A stretch of DNA of 64,000 bases from Limiplasma sp034927815 (GCA_034927815.1 JAYFPK010000020.1:62001-126000); one strand, 5' to 3'. Numbered from the stretch's first letter, positions 52,837 through 61,782 are shown. Made by a program: numbers and translations. The notes: generated by a model from the letters alone, not told the origin.

Positions 52837-54162
52837 ATGAACGCAGAAGAACTCTGGAGAAGCGCGTGCAGAATCCTCAAGGACGAAATGAACCATGTCA
52901 GCTATGAGACATGGGTGGTTTCCGCCTTGAAGCCGTACGCGGTCATCGGGAGCAATCTGATGCTGGAATCCGTCAACTCCCTGATGTATGAGACCGGGGT
53001 GAAGCGCTACCTACCTCAAATTGAGACCGCCGTAGCCACCGCCGCGGGAAAGGCGCTTGCGGTGGAGGTGCTTAGCCCCGAGGATCTACGCACCCGTGTG
53101 CAGGAGTTGGAGGCCAAGCAGTCCGGCAATACCTTGGCCATGCTCAACCCCAAATACACCTTTGACACCTTTGTGGTGGGCACCAGCAACCGCTTTGCCC
53201 ACGCCGTGTCCCTGGCGGTGGCGGAGGTTCCCGCCAAAGCCTATAACCCCTTGTTCATCTACGGCGGCGTGGGCCTGGGCAAGACCCATTTGCTGCACGC
53301 CATCGGCCATTATGTCCATGAGCTTTATCCGGACATGAAGGTGCTCTACATCACCAGCGAGGACTTCACCAACCAGCTCATCCGGGCCATGCAGAACAAC
53401 GCCAACCAGGAGTTCAGGGACCGCTTCCGCAATGTGGACCTGCTGATGGTGGACGATATCCAGTTCATTGCCGGAAAGCACGGCACCGAGGAGGAGTTTT
53501 TCCATACCTTCAACCACCTGCGGGAGGCCGGCAAGCAGATCGTGATGACCAGCGATAAGCCCCCCAAGGAGATTGCCAAGCTGGAGGAGCGGCTGTGCAG
53601 CCGCTTTGAGGGCGGCCTGCTGGCGGATATCCAGCGCCCGGATTTCGAGACCCGGATGGCGATTTTGCGCAAGAAGGCGGAGTTTGAAAAGCTCATCATC
53701 TCCGAGGAGATTTTAGCCCTCATCGCGGAGCGGATCGACACCAATGTCCGGGAGCTGGAGGGCTCCCTGACCCGGCTCACCGCCTACAGCTCCCTGACCC
53801 GCCGCCCCATTGACATGCAGCTGGCCCGGGAAGCCCTGCGGGAGCTGTTCAGCCACTCGGAGACCCGCCGGGTCACCTGCGACAGCATCCAGGACGCGGT
53901 ATCCTCCTATTACGGCATCACCGTGGAGGACCTGAAAAGCCCCCGGCGCAACCACGAGGTCACCGTGCCCCGGCAGATCGCCATGTATCTGGCCCGGGAG
54001 ATGATGGGCCTGAGCCTCACCAAGATCGGCGACGCCTTTGGCGGCCGCCATTACACCACGGTGATGTCCTCCATTGACAAGGTGGAGGACTCCATCAAGC
54101 AATCCCCCAGCCTGGCCAGCCTGCTGGACGATATCCGCAGGCTTATCAAGGACGGGAAATAA
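52837..54162 (+). CDS. dnaA: Chromosomal replication initiator DnaA
   Basis: A 441-residue DnaA. ATG 52837 is used; a TTG just before it is possible. GGAAAGG lies upstream. Domain I is at the start (LWRSACRILKDEMNHVSYETW). The AAA+ domain has Walker A GGVGLGKTH (143-151), Walker B LLMVDDIQFIAGK, and the helix-turn-helix domain IV ends with the box-binding signature GGRHYTTVMSSIDKVED. Unlike the usual order, no dnaN, recF or gyrB follows; a terminator ends the unit. The control region has three DnaA boxes. Confidence 0.97.
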   Translation: MNAEELWRSACRILKDEMNHVSYETWVVSALKPYAVIGSNLMLESVNSLMYETGVKRYLPQIETAVATAAGKALAVEVLSPEDLRTRVQELEAKQSGNTLAMLNPKYTFDTFVVGTSNRFAHAVSLAVAEVPAKAYNPLFIYGGVGLGKTHLLHAIGHYVHELYPDMKVLYITSEDFTNQLIRAMQNNANQEFRDRFRNVDLLMVDDIQFIAGKHGTEEEFFHTFNHLREAGKQIVMTSDKPPKEIAKLEERLCSRFEGGLLADIQRPDFETRMAILRKKAEFEKLIISEEILALIAERIDTNVRELEGSLTRLTAYSSLTRRPIDMQLAREALRELFSHSETRRVTCDSIQDAVSSYYGITVEDLKSPRRNHEVTVPRQIAMYLAREMMGLSLTKIGDAFGGRHYTTVMSSIDKVEDSIKQSPSLASLLDDIRRLIKDGK

Positions 54163-54303
54163 GCCGCTTTCTGGGGATGCCCTGGGAGCGGGCCGTCCGG
54201 AGGGCTCCCCGGTAGCCTGCCGGTGGGGAAGCGGTACGGCTCTCCTTGGGATGAAAAACCGGAATGTCAGCGGCCCGTGTTTATACTTGTAGTAATGAAA
54301 TCA

Positions 54304-54342
54304 AAAGGCCTCTTTGCTGAAGCTCCGGCAAAGAGGCTTTTT
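54304..54342 (+). terminator. Terminator after dnaA
   Basis: GCCTCTTTGC (54308-54317) and GCAAAGAGGC (54328-54337) form a 10-bp stem flanked by A4 on the left and T5 on the right, a bidirectional design. Confidence 0.85.
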
Positions 54343-54381
54343 CATTTCCGCCCAAAGCGCGGCCATTCCCTGAAAAGCGCC

Positions 54382-54414
54382 ATGGGAGCCGGCGGCCGCG
54401 CCGCCGGCTCCCAT
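54382..54414. terminator. Perfect 15-bp GC-rich hairpin
   Basis: ATGGGAGCCGGCGGC (54382-54396), 3-base loop, exact complement (54400-54414). It lies beyond the end of the anti-sigma gene and may protect or end that mRNA. Confidence 0.55.
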
Positions 54415-54444
54415 AGGGGAAACATCCCTGTCTTTGGGAAAATC

Positions 54445-55869
54445 TTAGTAGAGCTTGCGAAAATCCTCCAAGGTATTCATGTCCTTCATGTCCATGGGGA
54501 AGGCCTCCAGCACCTCGCCGGTATAAGCGTCCAGCTCCACCTTCACATTGGGCAGGCGTTCCCCGTCCTTGCCGTAATAGGCCACCAGCGCCTTGCCAAA
54601 GGCCTTGTCGCTGTCGTATTCGTTTGGCATGTGGAAGAAGAACTTCCAAAGGGGCCTTTCAGAGTCGGTGACGTCGTAGAACACGTTGCAGCGGTGGGAG
54701 AAGAAGGGAACCTCCTCTTCCTTGCGGCCAATCCGCTCCACCAGCATCCGCTGGGCGATGGCGAAGGCTTCCTCCTGGGGGATGGCCTTCTCATCCGGCA
54801 GCCCGTAGGCATAGGAGAATGCGGCCTGGGTCATGATCCCGAAGAGCTCCAACTCCGGCTGCTCCTTCATTTTCGCCAAGACGCGGTCCCGGAAGGTCTG
54901 GTTCCACAGAGCCCGCTCCTCAAGGCTCATGGCCGCCGGATTGCCGTGGAGGTTTCGCTCTGTCTCAAAGGCCCGCATCTCCTGCCACAGGGGATCGCTT
55001 TCCCTGGCCTTGATGCCGTCGAAGTACGCCCGCATTTCGGCGATACGCTGGGGCACAGGCTCGTGGAAGGCCCCGGTTTCCGGGTTCAGGAACACGCCGA
55101 AGGAGATGGGGAACAGGGCATCCTCGGCAGGCATACCCTCCGGGGTCCAGTACTCAATGTGCCAATAGGGCTGATTGTCCCCGGGAGGGGCGAATTCCGG
55201 CACCTGGAAGGAGGTGGTGAGCTTATAGCGGTCCAGCTCGCTTTCCTCCACCCCAAAGCCCAAAGCGATTTCCCGCCGGGCCAGGGCAATGGCCTGGTCC
55301 TTGTCCAAGGGGCCCGTGGGCAGTACGTAAAGGGTATGGTCCTCCCCTTGCAGACCCAGTCCCTGCAAGAGCTGGGAATACCAGGCTTGTTCCTCGTGGC
55401 TCCATTGATCAAAGGGGCCCCAGGCCGCCTCCATGATCCCCATGAAGCTGATCTCGGACACCTCCTGGCCGGTAAAGGTCGCCAGGATTTCCTCGGCCAC
55501 CCGCTCCATATCCTCCTGGGGGAGGCTTCCCGCCAGCAGCGCGGCCCTGTCCGGGGTCCGCTCCAGGGCGCTGTGCTCCAAAATCGCCCTGGCCAAATCC
55601 GCCTTTTTCTGGGGGGGCCAATCCTGGAAGTAGCCGGATGTTTGCTCCGTTTCCAGGACGCTGCGCCCGGTATCCATCCACAGGCTCAGGGCCAGGGCGG
55701 CCCCGGCCAGCGCCAGGGACAGGAGCACAAAGATCAACGCTACGGATATTTTTCGTTTCACAACCGTTTCTCCTCTCATCCGGTGAAGAACAGCCTGAAT
55801 GTCCCGCTCCCCGCAGGTGAGGCTGGAGAGGCTGGTGTCGATGGCTTGTTGGAGTGTGCTTTGCTTCAT
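54445..55869 (-). CDS. Anti-sigma-like membrane protein paired with ECF sigma factor
   Basis: A 474-residue protein whose ATG overlaps the sigma-factor stop (ATGA). Residues 1-35 are cytoplasmic and could bind sigma (LQQAIDTSLSSLTCGERDIQAVLHRM). One membrane helix follows (ISVALIFVLLSLALAGAALA). The outer part of about 410 residues is acidic and contains PepSY-like stretches (DKDQAIALARREIALGFGVE, QEEAFAIAQRMLVERIGRKE, VKVELDAYTGEVLEAF). This fits a sensor-type anti-sigma factor that releases sigma under envelope stress. No zinc HxxxCxxC motif is seen, so it is not a classical ZAS protein. Confidence 0.75.
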   Translation of the reverse strand: MKQSTLQQAIDTSLSSLTCGERDIQAVLHRMRGETVVKRKISVALIFVLLSLALAGAALALSLWMDTGRSVLETEQTSGYFQDWPPQKKADLARAILEHSALERTPDRAALLAGSLPQEDMERVAEEILATFTGQEVSEISFMGIMEAAWGPFDQWSHEEQAWYSQLLQGLGLQGEDHTLYVLPTGPLDKDQAIALARREIALGFGVEESELDRYKLTTSFQVPEFAPPGDNQPYWHIEYWTPEGMPAEDALFPISFGVFLNPETGAFHEPVPQRIAEMRAYFDGIKARESDPLWQEMRAFETERNLHGNPAAMSLEERALWNQTFRDRVLAKMKEQPELELFGIMTQAAFSYAYGLPDEKAIPQEEAFAIAQRMLVERIGRKEEEVPFFSHRCNVFYDVTDSERPLWKFFFHMPNEYDSDKAFGKALVAYYGKDGERLPNVKVELDAYTGEVLEAFPMDMKDMNTLEDFRKLY

Positions 55870-56387
55870 GGTTCGCCTCCCCTTTCCAGCGTCCCCCGAA
55901 GGTAGCCCTTGGCCTTCTTCAGCCGCTCGTAGACCGTGGACTTGGAGATGTCCAGCGCCACGGTGATTTCGTCATAGGACAGGTTCTGGTAGTAATGCAG
56001 CAGGACGACCTCTTTGAGCTTTGCGGGCAGGCGCATCACGGCGTCCGCCAGAAGCCTGCTTTCAAAGTCCTGCTGGCGGGTGGGATCGGCCAGCTCCTCG
56101 GGAAGGACCTGCTTGTCCCTGTGCCGGAACCATGCGCTCCTGTGATAATCCTTGCAAGTGTTCACCGCAATGCGCATGAGCCAGGCCTTTTCGCTTTGCT
56201 CCCGAAGCCCCTGGAAGCCATCCAGGCTTTGATAGGCCTTCAGGAAAGCGTCTTGCATGGCGTCCTCCGCCAGGGTCCGGTCCCGGAGGTAGAGGTAGCA
56301 CATTCTGAGCACGGAGGTACCGTACCGTCTCATCATGTCCTCGATTTTACCGGCGCGGACATCGCTTGGCGCCTTCGCAGCGTCCAT
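55866..56387 (-). CDS. ECF RNA polymerase sigma factor
   Basis: A 173-residue ECF sigma factor. ATG 56387 is preferred; a GTG nine bases further out is also open, and AAAGGGGG lies upstream. Region 2 is VLRMCYLYLRDRTLAEDAMQDAFLKAYQSLDGF with the -10-binding helix, and region 4 is LPAKLKEVVLLHYYQNLSYDEITVALDISKSTVYERLKKAKGYL. The stop overlaps the anti-sigma-like gene. A CGTCTATAT sequence upstream resembles an ECF -10, so autoregulation is likely, although the -35 is weak. The regulon is not known. Confidence 0.92.
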   Translation of the reverse strand: MDAAKAPSDVRAGKIEDMMRRYGTSVLRMCYLYLRDRTLAEDAMQDAFLKAYQSLDGFQGLREQSEKAWLMRIAVNTCKDYHRSAWFRHRDKQVLPEELADPTRQQDFESRLLADAVMRLPAKLKEVVLLHYYQNLSYDEITVALDISKSTVYERLKKAKGYLRGTLERGGEP

Positions 56388-56447
56388 CGCCGCCACCCCC
56401 TTTCCGCTATATAGACGAAACAGGAGAGAAGTTGTCTTGGGTTTGGG

Positions 56448-56488
56448 GGAAAAGAAAATCCACCTACTGATATTGTATCAATAGGTGG
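56448..56488 (-). terminator. Terminator of the YczE-like gene
   Basis: On the minus strand CCACCTATTGATA pairs with TATCAGTAGGTGG with one mismatch and is followed by a T-rich tail (ATTTTCTTTT). Confidence 0.7.
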
Positions 56489-56640
56489 CATTTCTGTCCG
56501 GCCACTGCATCGTCAATACAATTCAACGATATCAAGAGTTTCGTGGAGGGGGTTGTCAAATTGGGTGCAACTGTGTGCATCTGTGTGCTTTGAATGGAGT
56601 GTCCCACCCTTGAAAAAAAGATGGGGGCATTGGGAGCGGA

Positions 56641-57312
56641 CTATCCGGAGATGCTTCGGGCAAACCATGCCCTGGTGACCTCAAACAGGCTTTGATGCCC
56701 GACGCTGCGCGGTTCAAACCTCAGCAGCCTAAACATAATTTGCATCGAGATACCCATACCAAAGGTCGAGACGATAGTTCCAATGCCGATCGGCGCACCT
56801 AAGAGCCAACCGCCTGAAAGTACCACGCAAAGTATGCCGGTATTTACGATACCGATCGGGATCTTGGGCAAGCGCTTTCCCAACCCCACTAGAAACGCAT
56901 CTCGTGGGCCGCAGCACTGCCCTGCGGACATGTAAAAAAACTGTCCCAGGCTCATGATGAACAATCCCGCGACCATGACCGCGATGCCAAGTGGCACATC
57001 AGATTGCGTCGGAGCGATTCCAAGGCTGTCGTAGAGATCCACAAACAGACCCACGAGGAACGCGTCAAGGATCGTTCCGTAGCCGATTTTTTCCCGCATC
57101 AGCAGGTCTATCGCCACAATGACGCAGCTTATGACTATATGCGCCGTGCCATAGGACAGGGGCGTGTGATAGGAGATGCCCATGCTGAGGGAATCCCACG
57201 GCGCAAGCCCGATGTTCGCGGAAATGGTCAGGCGTACCCCGAATGCGAACACTGCGAGGCCAAAGGCCGTTTTGAGAAACTTCAGAAGAATTCCTGCGCG
57301 CGAATTGTCCAC
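56641..57312 (-). CDS. YczE/YitT-like integral membrane protein
   Basis: A 223-residue membrane protein of the YczE type. GTG at 57312 is preferred over ATG 57384 because GAAAGGG stands upstream and the first helix then begins soon. Typical features are GLAVFAFGVRLTISANIGLAPWDSLSMGIS and GQFFYMSAGQCCGPRDAFLVGLGKRL, with about five helices. The family is linked in Bacilli to antibiotic peptide regulation but has no firm function. Its codon use and lower GC content differ from the regions to the left and mark the start of the accessory-looking part. Confidence 0.75.
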   Translation of the reverse strand: MDNSRAGILLKFLKTAFGLAVFAFGVRLTISANIGLAPWDSLSMGISYHTPLSYGTAHIVISCVIVAIDLLMREKIGYGTILDAFLVGLFVDLYDSLGIAPTQSDVPLGIAVMVAGLFIMSLGQFFYMSAGQCCGPRDAFLVGLGKRLPKIPIGIVNTGILCVVLSGGWLLGAPIGIGTIVSTFGMGISMQIMFRLLRFEPRSVGHQSLFEVTRAWFARSISG

Positions 57313-57384
57313 GATGCATGCCCTTTCACGACGGCGGTTTTCGGGCGGAATGACAATCCCACACTCGATGCGTAAGTATACCAC

Positions 57385-57737
57385 AGTGCAATGCGCTCCA
57401 CAAGGGCTGCTTTGTTACACTTTCCCGAGTGCTAGATTGTACATCTTTTGCCGCCAGGATATAACTTTGAATAAGCTGTGTACATTGAAAAATATGTGGA
57501 TGTGTGTAAATTCGAATTTTGTAGCACTTGGCGCCCCACTCGAAATCTACAGTTTACTCCCAGAAAAACATCCTTGACAATCCTCTCAATTAGAGCCTAT
57601 ATAGACCACAGCGGAAGTCCCGCATCAAAAACATATAGCGCCTGAGGTGCGGTAGAGTGACGCTTTGCACTCTCGCTTCGATATATGCTTTTTGATAATA
57701 GGCGCTTCCTGATCCTGAGATAAGAGGTGAGGCCGGG
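57385..57737. other. Gene-free stretch
   Basis: No supported gene, RNA or strong hairpin between the YczE-like gene and the gene at 57738. It is AT-richer than the left half of the window. Confidence 0.5.
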
Positions 57738-58304
57738 ATGAACATATTCAGGGAACTATTGCGTTTTGTGGAAGAAGTGCCGGTAGGAGAGCTTTTGAAG
57801 GCGGAAAATGAGTTCTTTGAAACTGCGTTGGAAATCCGAGGCAAACTTGGAAAGAGAGCATATCTCATCGATCACTACCTCTCCAAGGCTTTCAGCGTCC
57901 TAAACGCCAAGATGACCGCGGACATGGTTGAAGCCGGCATACGCGCTTATGGAGAGCCGATCCATGCGATTCATCAGGTAGAGGACGATGAAAATAAAGA
58001 ACTGTTTTCTCAGGCTCAGGGTACAAAGCAAACCTATCGGCATTATGACAGTATCCTCCTGACCGAAAAGGGGAAAGAAAAAGGCGCGTATCTCTTGAAG
58101 CGCCATGATATTGTGGAACGGTTCCTGGGATTCATCGGGAATCCAAATCCACTGGAGGGAACAGAGCTTGTGGAGCATTGGCTGGAGAGCGACACTGCTC
58201 TCCGGCTCAAAGTCCTGCTGGAATTCTTTATGCAAGACGATGAAGTCAAAAAGCGATATAAGCCTTCCGGGAAAAGGCCTGGCGCTCGCAAAGCACGGAG
58301 CTGA
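57738..58304 (+). CDS. Possible DtxR/MntR-like dimerisation-domain protein without clear HTH
   Basis: A 188-residue protein. The stretch LTEKGKEKGAYLLKRHDIVERFLGFIGNPNPLEGTELVEHWLE strongly recalls the dimerisation/metal region of DtxR/MntR regulators (LTxxGxxxAxxLxxRHxxLExFL). A normal winged-helix N-terminus is not obvious; residues 1-60 are instead helical (FRELLRFVEEVPVGELLKAE). It could be a degenerate or variant regulator. AGGTG precedes the ATG. No metal-transport gene is adjacent, feo being 26 kb away. Confidence 0.5.
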   Translation: MNIFRELLRFVEEVPVGELLKAENEFFETALEIRGKLGKRAYLIDHYLSKAFSVLNAKMTADMVEAGIRAYGEPIHAIHQVEDDENKELFSQAQGTKQTYRHYDSILLTEKGKEKGAYLLKRHDIVERFLGFIGNPNPLEGTELVEHWLESDTALRLKVLLEFFMQDDEVKKRYKPSGKRPGARKARS

Positions 58305-58406
58305 AAAGGATGCCTGGAACGTAATTCTATTAGGTTTGGAGAGCAAGGGTACTTCTGGTATTTGTCTTTTTTTCGTAGAACAGAAAAAGTCCATCTTTAC
58401 AGCAAT

Positions 58407-58459
58407 CGTGGATTATTCGTGGACATATCGTGGACATATCGTGGACTATTCGTGGAATC
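58407..58459. repeat. Five 11-bp tandem direct repeats
   Basis: CGTGG begins at 58407, 58418, 58429, 58440 and 58451, exactly 11 bp apart. The units read CGTGGATTATT, CGTGGACATAT (twice), CGTGGACTATT and CGTGGAATCG. One-turn spacing suggests iteron-like sites for a DNA-binding protein. Confidence 0.7.
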
Positions 58460-58677
58460 GCAGGCTGGGTGCACCCATCTTTGCACACACCTTTTGCTAA
58501 AAAGTAGAAAAATGGCTTTCGGGAGTCGTGAAAAGCCAGAAATGTGCCTCCAATCAGCCAAGACAAATTTTGATTTTAAATAATGGAGAAATAAAACATT
58601 CAAAAGCATTGCAAGACTAAATCTGGAACCCTTATAAATCCACACCCCGACATTCCAGAATGAATCCCGCAACAACA

Positions 58678-58706
58678 AAGCCCCCGTTTCCCAACGGAGG
58701 CTTCAT
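58678..58706. terminator. Hairpin in the gap before the ABC pair
   Basis: AAGCC-CCCGTT pairs with AACGG-A-GGCTT around TCCC. On the minus strand it is followed by TTGTTGTTG. Its gene is not evident; it may be left from deleted DNA. Confidence 0.55.
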
Positions 58707-58729
58707 TGTATTGACCATGGGGTACCAAT

Positions 58730-59038
58730 ATGTCTGGTCCCATAGCTTTTGATACAATTATGCGAAACTCAAAGGAAGGAATAAAAAGGGGCGAGGGTAA
58801 CCTTCCCGCAAAGCTTGATTTACAAAATATGATCATTTCCGCCCGCGTACGTGCGCTCAAGGACAAGGCAACGGTGGAGGGCACCGTGGGCATCGTTTCC
58901 ACCTGGATTTCTCAATCTCGCCGAGGTCATCATAATCGGTGGTGCGCCGGTGTTTATATGCTTTGTGGCCTGCGTTGCGTTCGATAAGGCGTTTGATGCC
59001 GGAAAAAATATCTCTGGTCGGGCTTGCCGGTTTTCTGG
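58730..59038 (+). other. Gap with no confirmed gene, possible remnant
   Basis: Open frames here have no binding site and change frame among plausible fragments (for example LAEVIIIGGAPVFICFVACV). This may be the remains of a membrane-protein gene; I cannot name it. Confidence 0.25.
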
Positions 59039-59044
59039 TATAAT
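59036..59044 (+). promoter_or_regulatory. Extended -10 promoter of the ABC pair
   Basis: TGGTATAAT with TATAAT at 59039-59044 is an extended -10. No good -35 is visible at 16-18 bp. Confidence 0.55.
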
Positions 59045-59096
59045 GTGCCCATTGGTGCGCGCAAGACGCGCAGCGCGGCGACGGAGGGTGGAATCC

Positions 59097-59783
59097 ATGT
59101 TAATCTGTAAGCATTTGACTAAAAAATACCTGAACACGACCGCAGTTTCGGATTTGACCGTGGAGATTCCCAAGGGGCGCGTGTACGCGCTGCTGGGACC
59201 CAACGGCAGCGGCAAGACGACGTTCATGAAGATGGTTGCAGGGCTGGTAAAGCCCACGGCGGGCGAGCTGACGTTTGACGGCGCTCCGATTGGCGTTGCG
59301 AGCAAGGCACGCGTGGCGTACATGCCGACCGAGGCGTACTTTTTCAGCTATATGAGCTGCGAGGATGTGGGAAAATACTACAAGGATTTCTTCGCCGACT
59401 TCGACCACGCGCGCTTCCGGGCCATGCTGGACGCGATGCAGCTGCCGCCCAAGGAGAAGGTGAGCAGGCTCTCCAGCGGTATGGTGGCGAAGCTCAAAAT
59501 CGCGGTGACTCTCTCGCGGGAAAGCGAGCTTGTGATGCTGGACGAGCCGCTCAACGGCATCGATATCATCACGCGCGAACAGGTGATCGAGGCGGTCAAG
59601 TCCCGCATCTCCATCGAGCGCACGTTCCTTTTGTCCAGCCATCTGGTGGACGAGCTGGAGAGGATCGTGGATTATGCGGTGTTTATGAAGGCGGGTACGG
59701 CGGTTTTGCAGGGCACAGTCGCGGATCTGCGTGAAGAGCACGGCAAGGGCCTGGTTGAGCTGTACAAAGAAATCTACGCGTGA
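59097..59783 (+). CDS. ABC transporter ATP-binding protein (YtrB-like)
   Basis: A 228-residue ATPase. ATG 59097 follows GGAGGG; the frame runs open well upstream. Walker A is GPNGSGKTT, the signature region reads RLSSGMVAKLKIAV (an altered LSGGQ), Walker B is ELVMLDEPLNGID, and the H-loop is LLSSHLVDELE. This is the pattern of the short YtrB/BcrA-like ATPases that act with ABC-2 permeases and are often governed by a GntR regulator, which is missing here. The permease follows by 13 bases. Confidence 0.9.
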   Translation: MLICKHLTKKYLNTTAVSDLTVEIPKGRVYALLGPNGSGKTTFMKMVAGLVKPTAGELTFDGAPIGVASKARVAYMPTEAYFFSYMSCEDVGKYYKDFFADFDHARFRAMLDAMQLPPKEKVSRLSSGMVAKLKIAVTLSRESELVMLDEPLNGIDIITREQVIEAVKSRISIERTFLLSSHLVDELERIVDYAVFMKAGTAVLQGTVADLREEHGKGLVELYKEIYA

Positions 59784-59796
59784 GGAGGCCGAAGCG

Positions 59797-60561
59797 ATGT
59801 TGAAGCTGATTAAATACGAATACCGCAGGAACCTCGCGGGCATCGTCGTGATGCTCTCCGGCGTGCTGCTGGTGCAGGCGTTTTATCTGTTCGCGATCAT
59901 GAGGAAGGACGCGGAAATGATCGCGTCCGCGTTGATGCTTTTGCTGTTCGCAGCGTTTCTATGCGGGGCGGGTATCCTGATCTACTCCGTGGCGCTCTAC
60001 TCCCGGGAGCTTAACGCGAAGACGAGCTATCTCACGTTCATGACGCCCAATCCGGTGGCGAAGATCCTTGCGGCGAAGCTGCTCGCGGCGTTTCTCCTGG
60101 GCATCGTGCTCGTTGCGCTGCTTGTCGCGTTCGCGGTCTGGGACGTTGCGCTTTTGACCGAAACGTATCCGGAATTCGAGATGAGCCGCAGACTGATCGA
60201 GCAAGTGCTGCCGGGCATCCTGAACGCGAGCTTTCCGACCATCCTCACCTGGATTTCCATGACGGCGTCCCTGTTCCTTATCAGCTTTTACACGATAGTG
60301 ATGCTGGCCTATCTGGCGATCACGCTGAGCGCGACGGTGCTTCAAAACAAGCGTCTGAAGGGACTTCTAAGCTTTTTGGTTTTTCTCGGGCTCTATGCCG
60401 GGATTCAGTGGATTGTCGAGAAGCTCCCGGGCGTCGACTACGAAATGGGGTTCGTATCCGCCATGCTCAGCGCGTGGCCGCAGTACGCCGCGTATCTGTT
60501 GGTCATCGCGGGCTCCTTTATACTCAGTGCGCTGCTGCTGGACAAAAAGGTGAGCTTGTGA
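59797..60561 (+). CDS. ABC-2-like permease
   Basis: A 254-residue membrane protein. ATG 59797 follows GAGGAGG. It has about six helices (GIVVMLSGVLLVQAFYLFAI, IASALMLLLFAAFLCGAGIL, LAAFLLGIVLVALLVAFAVW, SMTASLFLISFYTIVMLAYL, LLSFLVFLGLYAGIQWIVEK, YAAYLLVIAGSFILSALLLD) with the short loop ELNAKTSYLTFMTPNPVAKILAAKL typical of ABC-2/YtrC-like permeases in Clostridia. It forms a two-gene exporter with the ATPase upstream. The substrate may be a drug or peptide. Confidence 0.85.
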   Translation: MLKLIKYEYRRNLAGIVVMLSGVLLVQAFYLFAIMRKDAEMIASALMLLLFAAFLCGAGILIYSVALYSRELNAKTSYLTFMTPNPVAKILAAKLLAAFLLGIVLVALLVAFAVWDVALLTETYPEFEMSRRLIEQVLPGILNASFPTILTWISMTASLFLISFYTIVMLAYLAITLSATVLQNKRLKGLLSFLVFLGLYAGIQWIVEKLPGVDYEMGFVSAMLSAWPQYAAYLLVIAGSFILSALLLDKKVSL

Positions 60562-61330
60562 GCTTGCGACCCGCCCGCGCGGTGGGTTTTCCATGTCACA
60601 GGGGCGGTTCCCTTGTCACTGCCGAATACAATTCCACGGTTCCGGTCCGTTTCGGTTCGACGTTCTATCTGACGGATGGACAACCCGGTGGGCTTAGCCC
60701 TTTCATAGACGGCATTATCATATGCCTACTTCCACCCCTTCCAGCCCTCCTAACTGATGTACCGGCTCAGTAGCAGGGCTGGTGAATTGATTGTAGGGAG
60801 AGGTTTAACGCTTCATAGGAAAAAAGGAGATCAATTTAACGGCAACCTAAAGTTTAACGCCTTCGGTCAGCTCCCGAGACCCAAACCAATGTCTCCGAAA
60901 GCTGTGCGCATTTTTATCATTTTGGTATGGGAAATGCAATGATATAATTGCAATGGCACCCGCAATTATGCTTCGAATTATAAGCGCCAGTCAATAAAGG
61001 AACGAATAATCAAATGCTGGATTCATAGAGATCTGTCTCCTCCGAACTGACGGTTCATTATACTACGGAAGTCCAGGGAATAGTAGGTTAATCTTGGCAG
61101 GCAAAAGCGTGCAGCTTCCGTGCAAATGTGCATACATCGCATTCACAATTTACGCATCTCCAGATAGATTTTGACGATACTCATGGACGCATTTGGAGCT
61201 CATAACAATATTGAGAAGAACGCTTGCCAGCAGGTGTTCCGAGATATTCTGACGGATGTTTCCGCGTCCGTGGGCATCAGCTACCGCCATATGCTGTGGC
61301 TGCGGCCCAATGCTGTGAGGAAGGCATCCT
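60562..61330. other. Gene-poor gap with no confirmed gene
   Basis: No open frame with a ribosome binding site and recognisable product is present. The short frames are inconsistent in frame and composition. The stretch looks like eroded or rearranged DNA between the ABC pair and the van genes. Confidence 0.4.
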
Positions 61331-61490
61331 GGCCAGATTCGTATTTTGCGCCGCAGACGTGGTCTCACCCAGGGGCAGCTTGCGGAGAAGGTTGATGCAA
61401 GTACAAGCTTCATTGGGCATGTGGAGCGGGGGACGAGAAAGGCAAGTCTGGAAACGATCACTAAGACCGGAGCGTGTCAGCAAGCCTTCA
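61331..61490 (+). pseudogene. Truncated XRE-family regulator
   Basis: Reading from about 61332 gives QIRILRRRRGLTQGQLAEKV and then STSFIGHVERGTRKASLETI, a good XRE helix-turn-helix. A stop (TGA at about 61317) stands just upstream with no start codon or binding site. After the HTH the sequence passes into unrelated residues (TKTGACQQAF), without the usual following domain. It is a fragment of a mobile-element-type regulator. The ATG-less frame continues to 61702 but is not gene-like. Confidence 0.65.
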
Positions 61491-61782
61491 TGAATCACCT
61501 TCTGCTTATGCGGCCAAGCAGAGCAATACTTGCTGGATATACTGTCGAAGAGAAGTGGAGATTCCTTATTCAGTCAACACACATAGTGTCGAATACCTAT
61601 CCGTCTATACTGATCATTTCATCACCGGAGATTGCTGTGCCATTTCCAGGACAAAATTGTTGCCATTCCACCGGCTGTTTTCGCATGGAATACTCTGCAT
61701 GATTGAAATGAATACAGAAAAACGAACCTTTACAGCCAAACTACAGATTGGTGTATTATCCTTGTGGGGGAGGGATTTCTTT

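Noticed and set aside
58407..58459. CRISPR repeats
   Set aside because: The units are 11 bp with no spacers and no cas genes, so they are plain tandem repeats.
58851..59096. N-terminal extension of the ABC ATPase to 58851
   Set aside because: The ATPase domain begins at ATG 59097 behind GGAGGG; the extension has no binding site and mixed composition.
61474..61782. Upstream extension of VanR to 61474
   Set aside because: Known OmpR-type regulators start at the MSIRILL-type strand, with the strong GGGGGAGGG site just before 61783.
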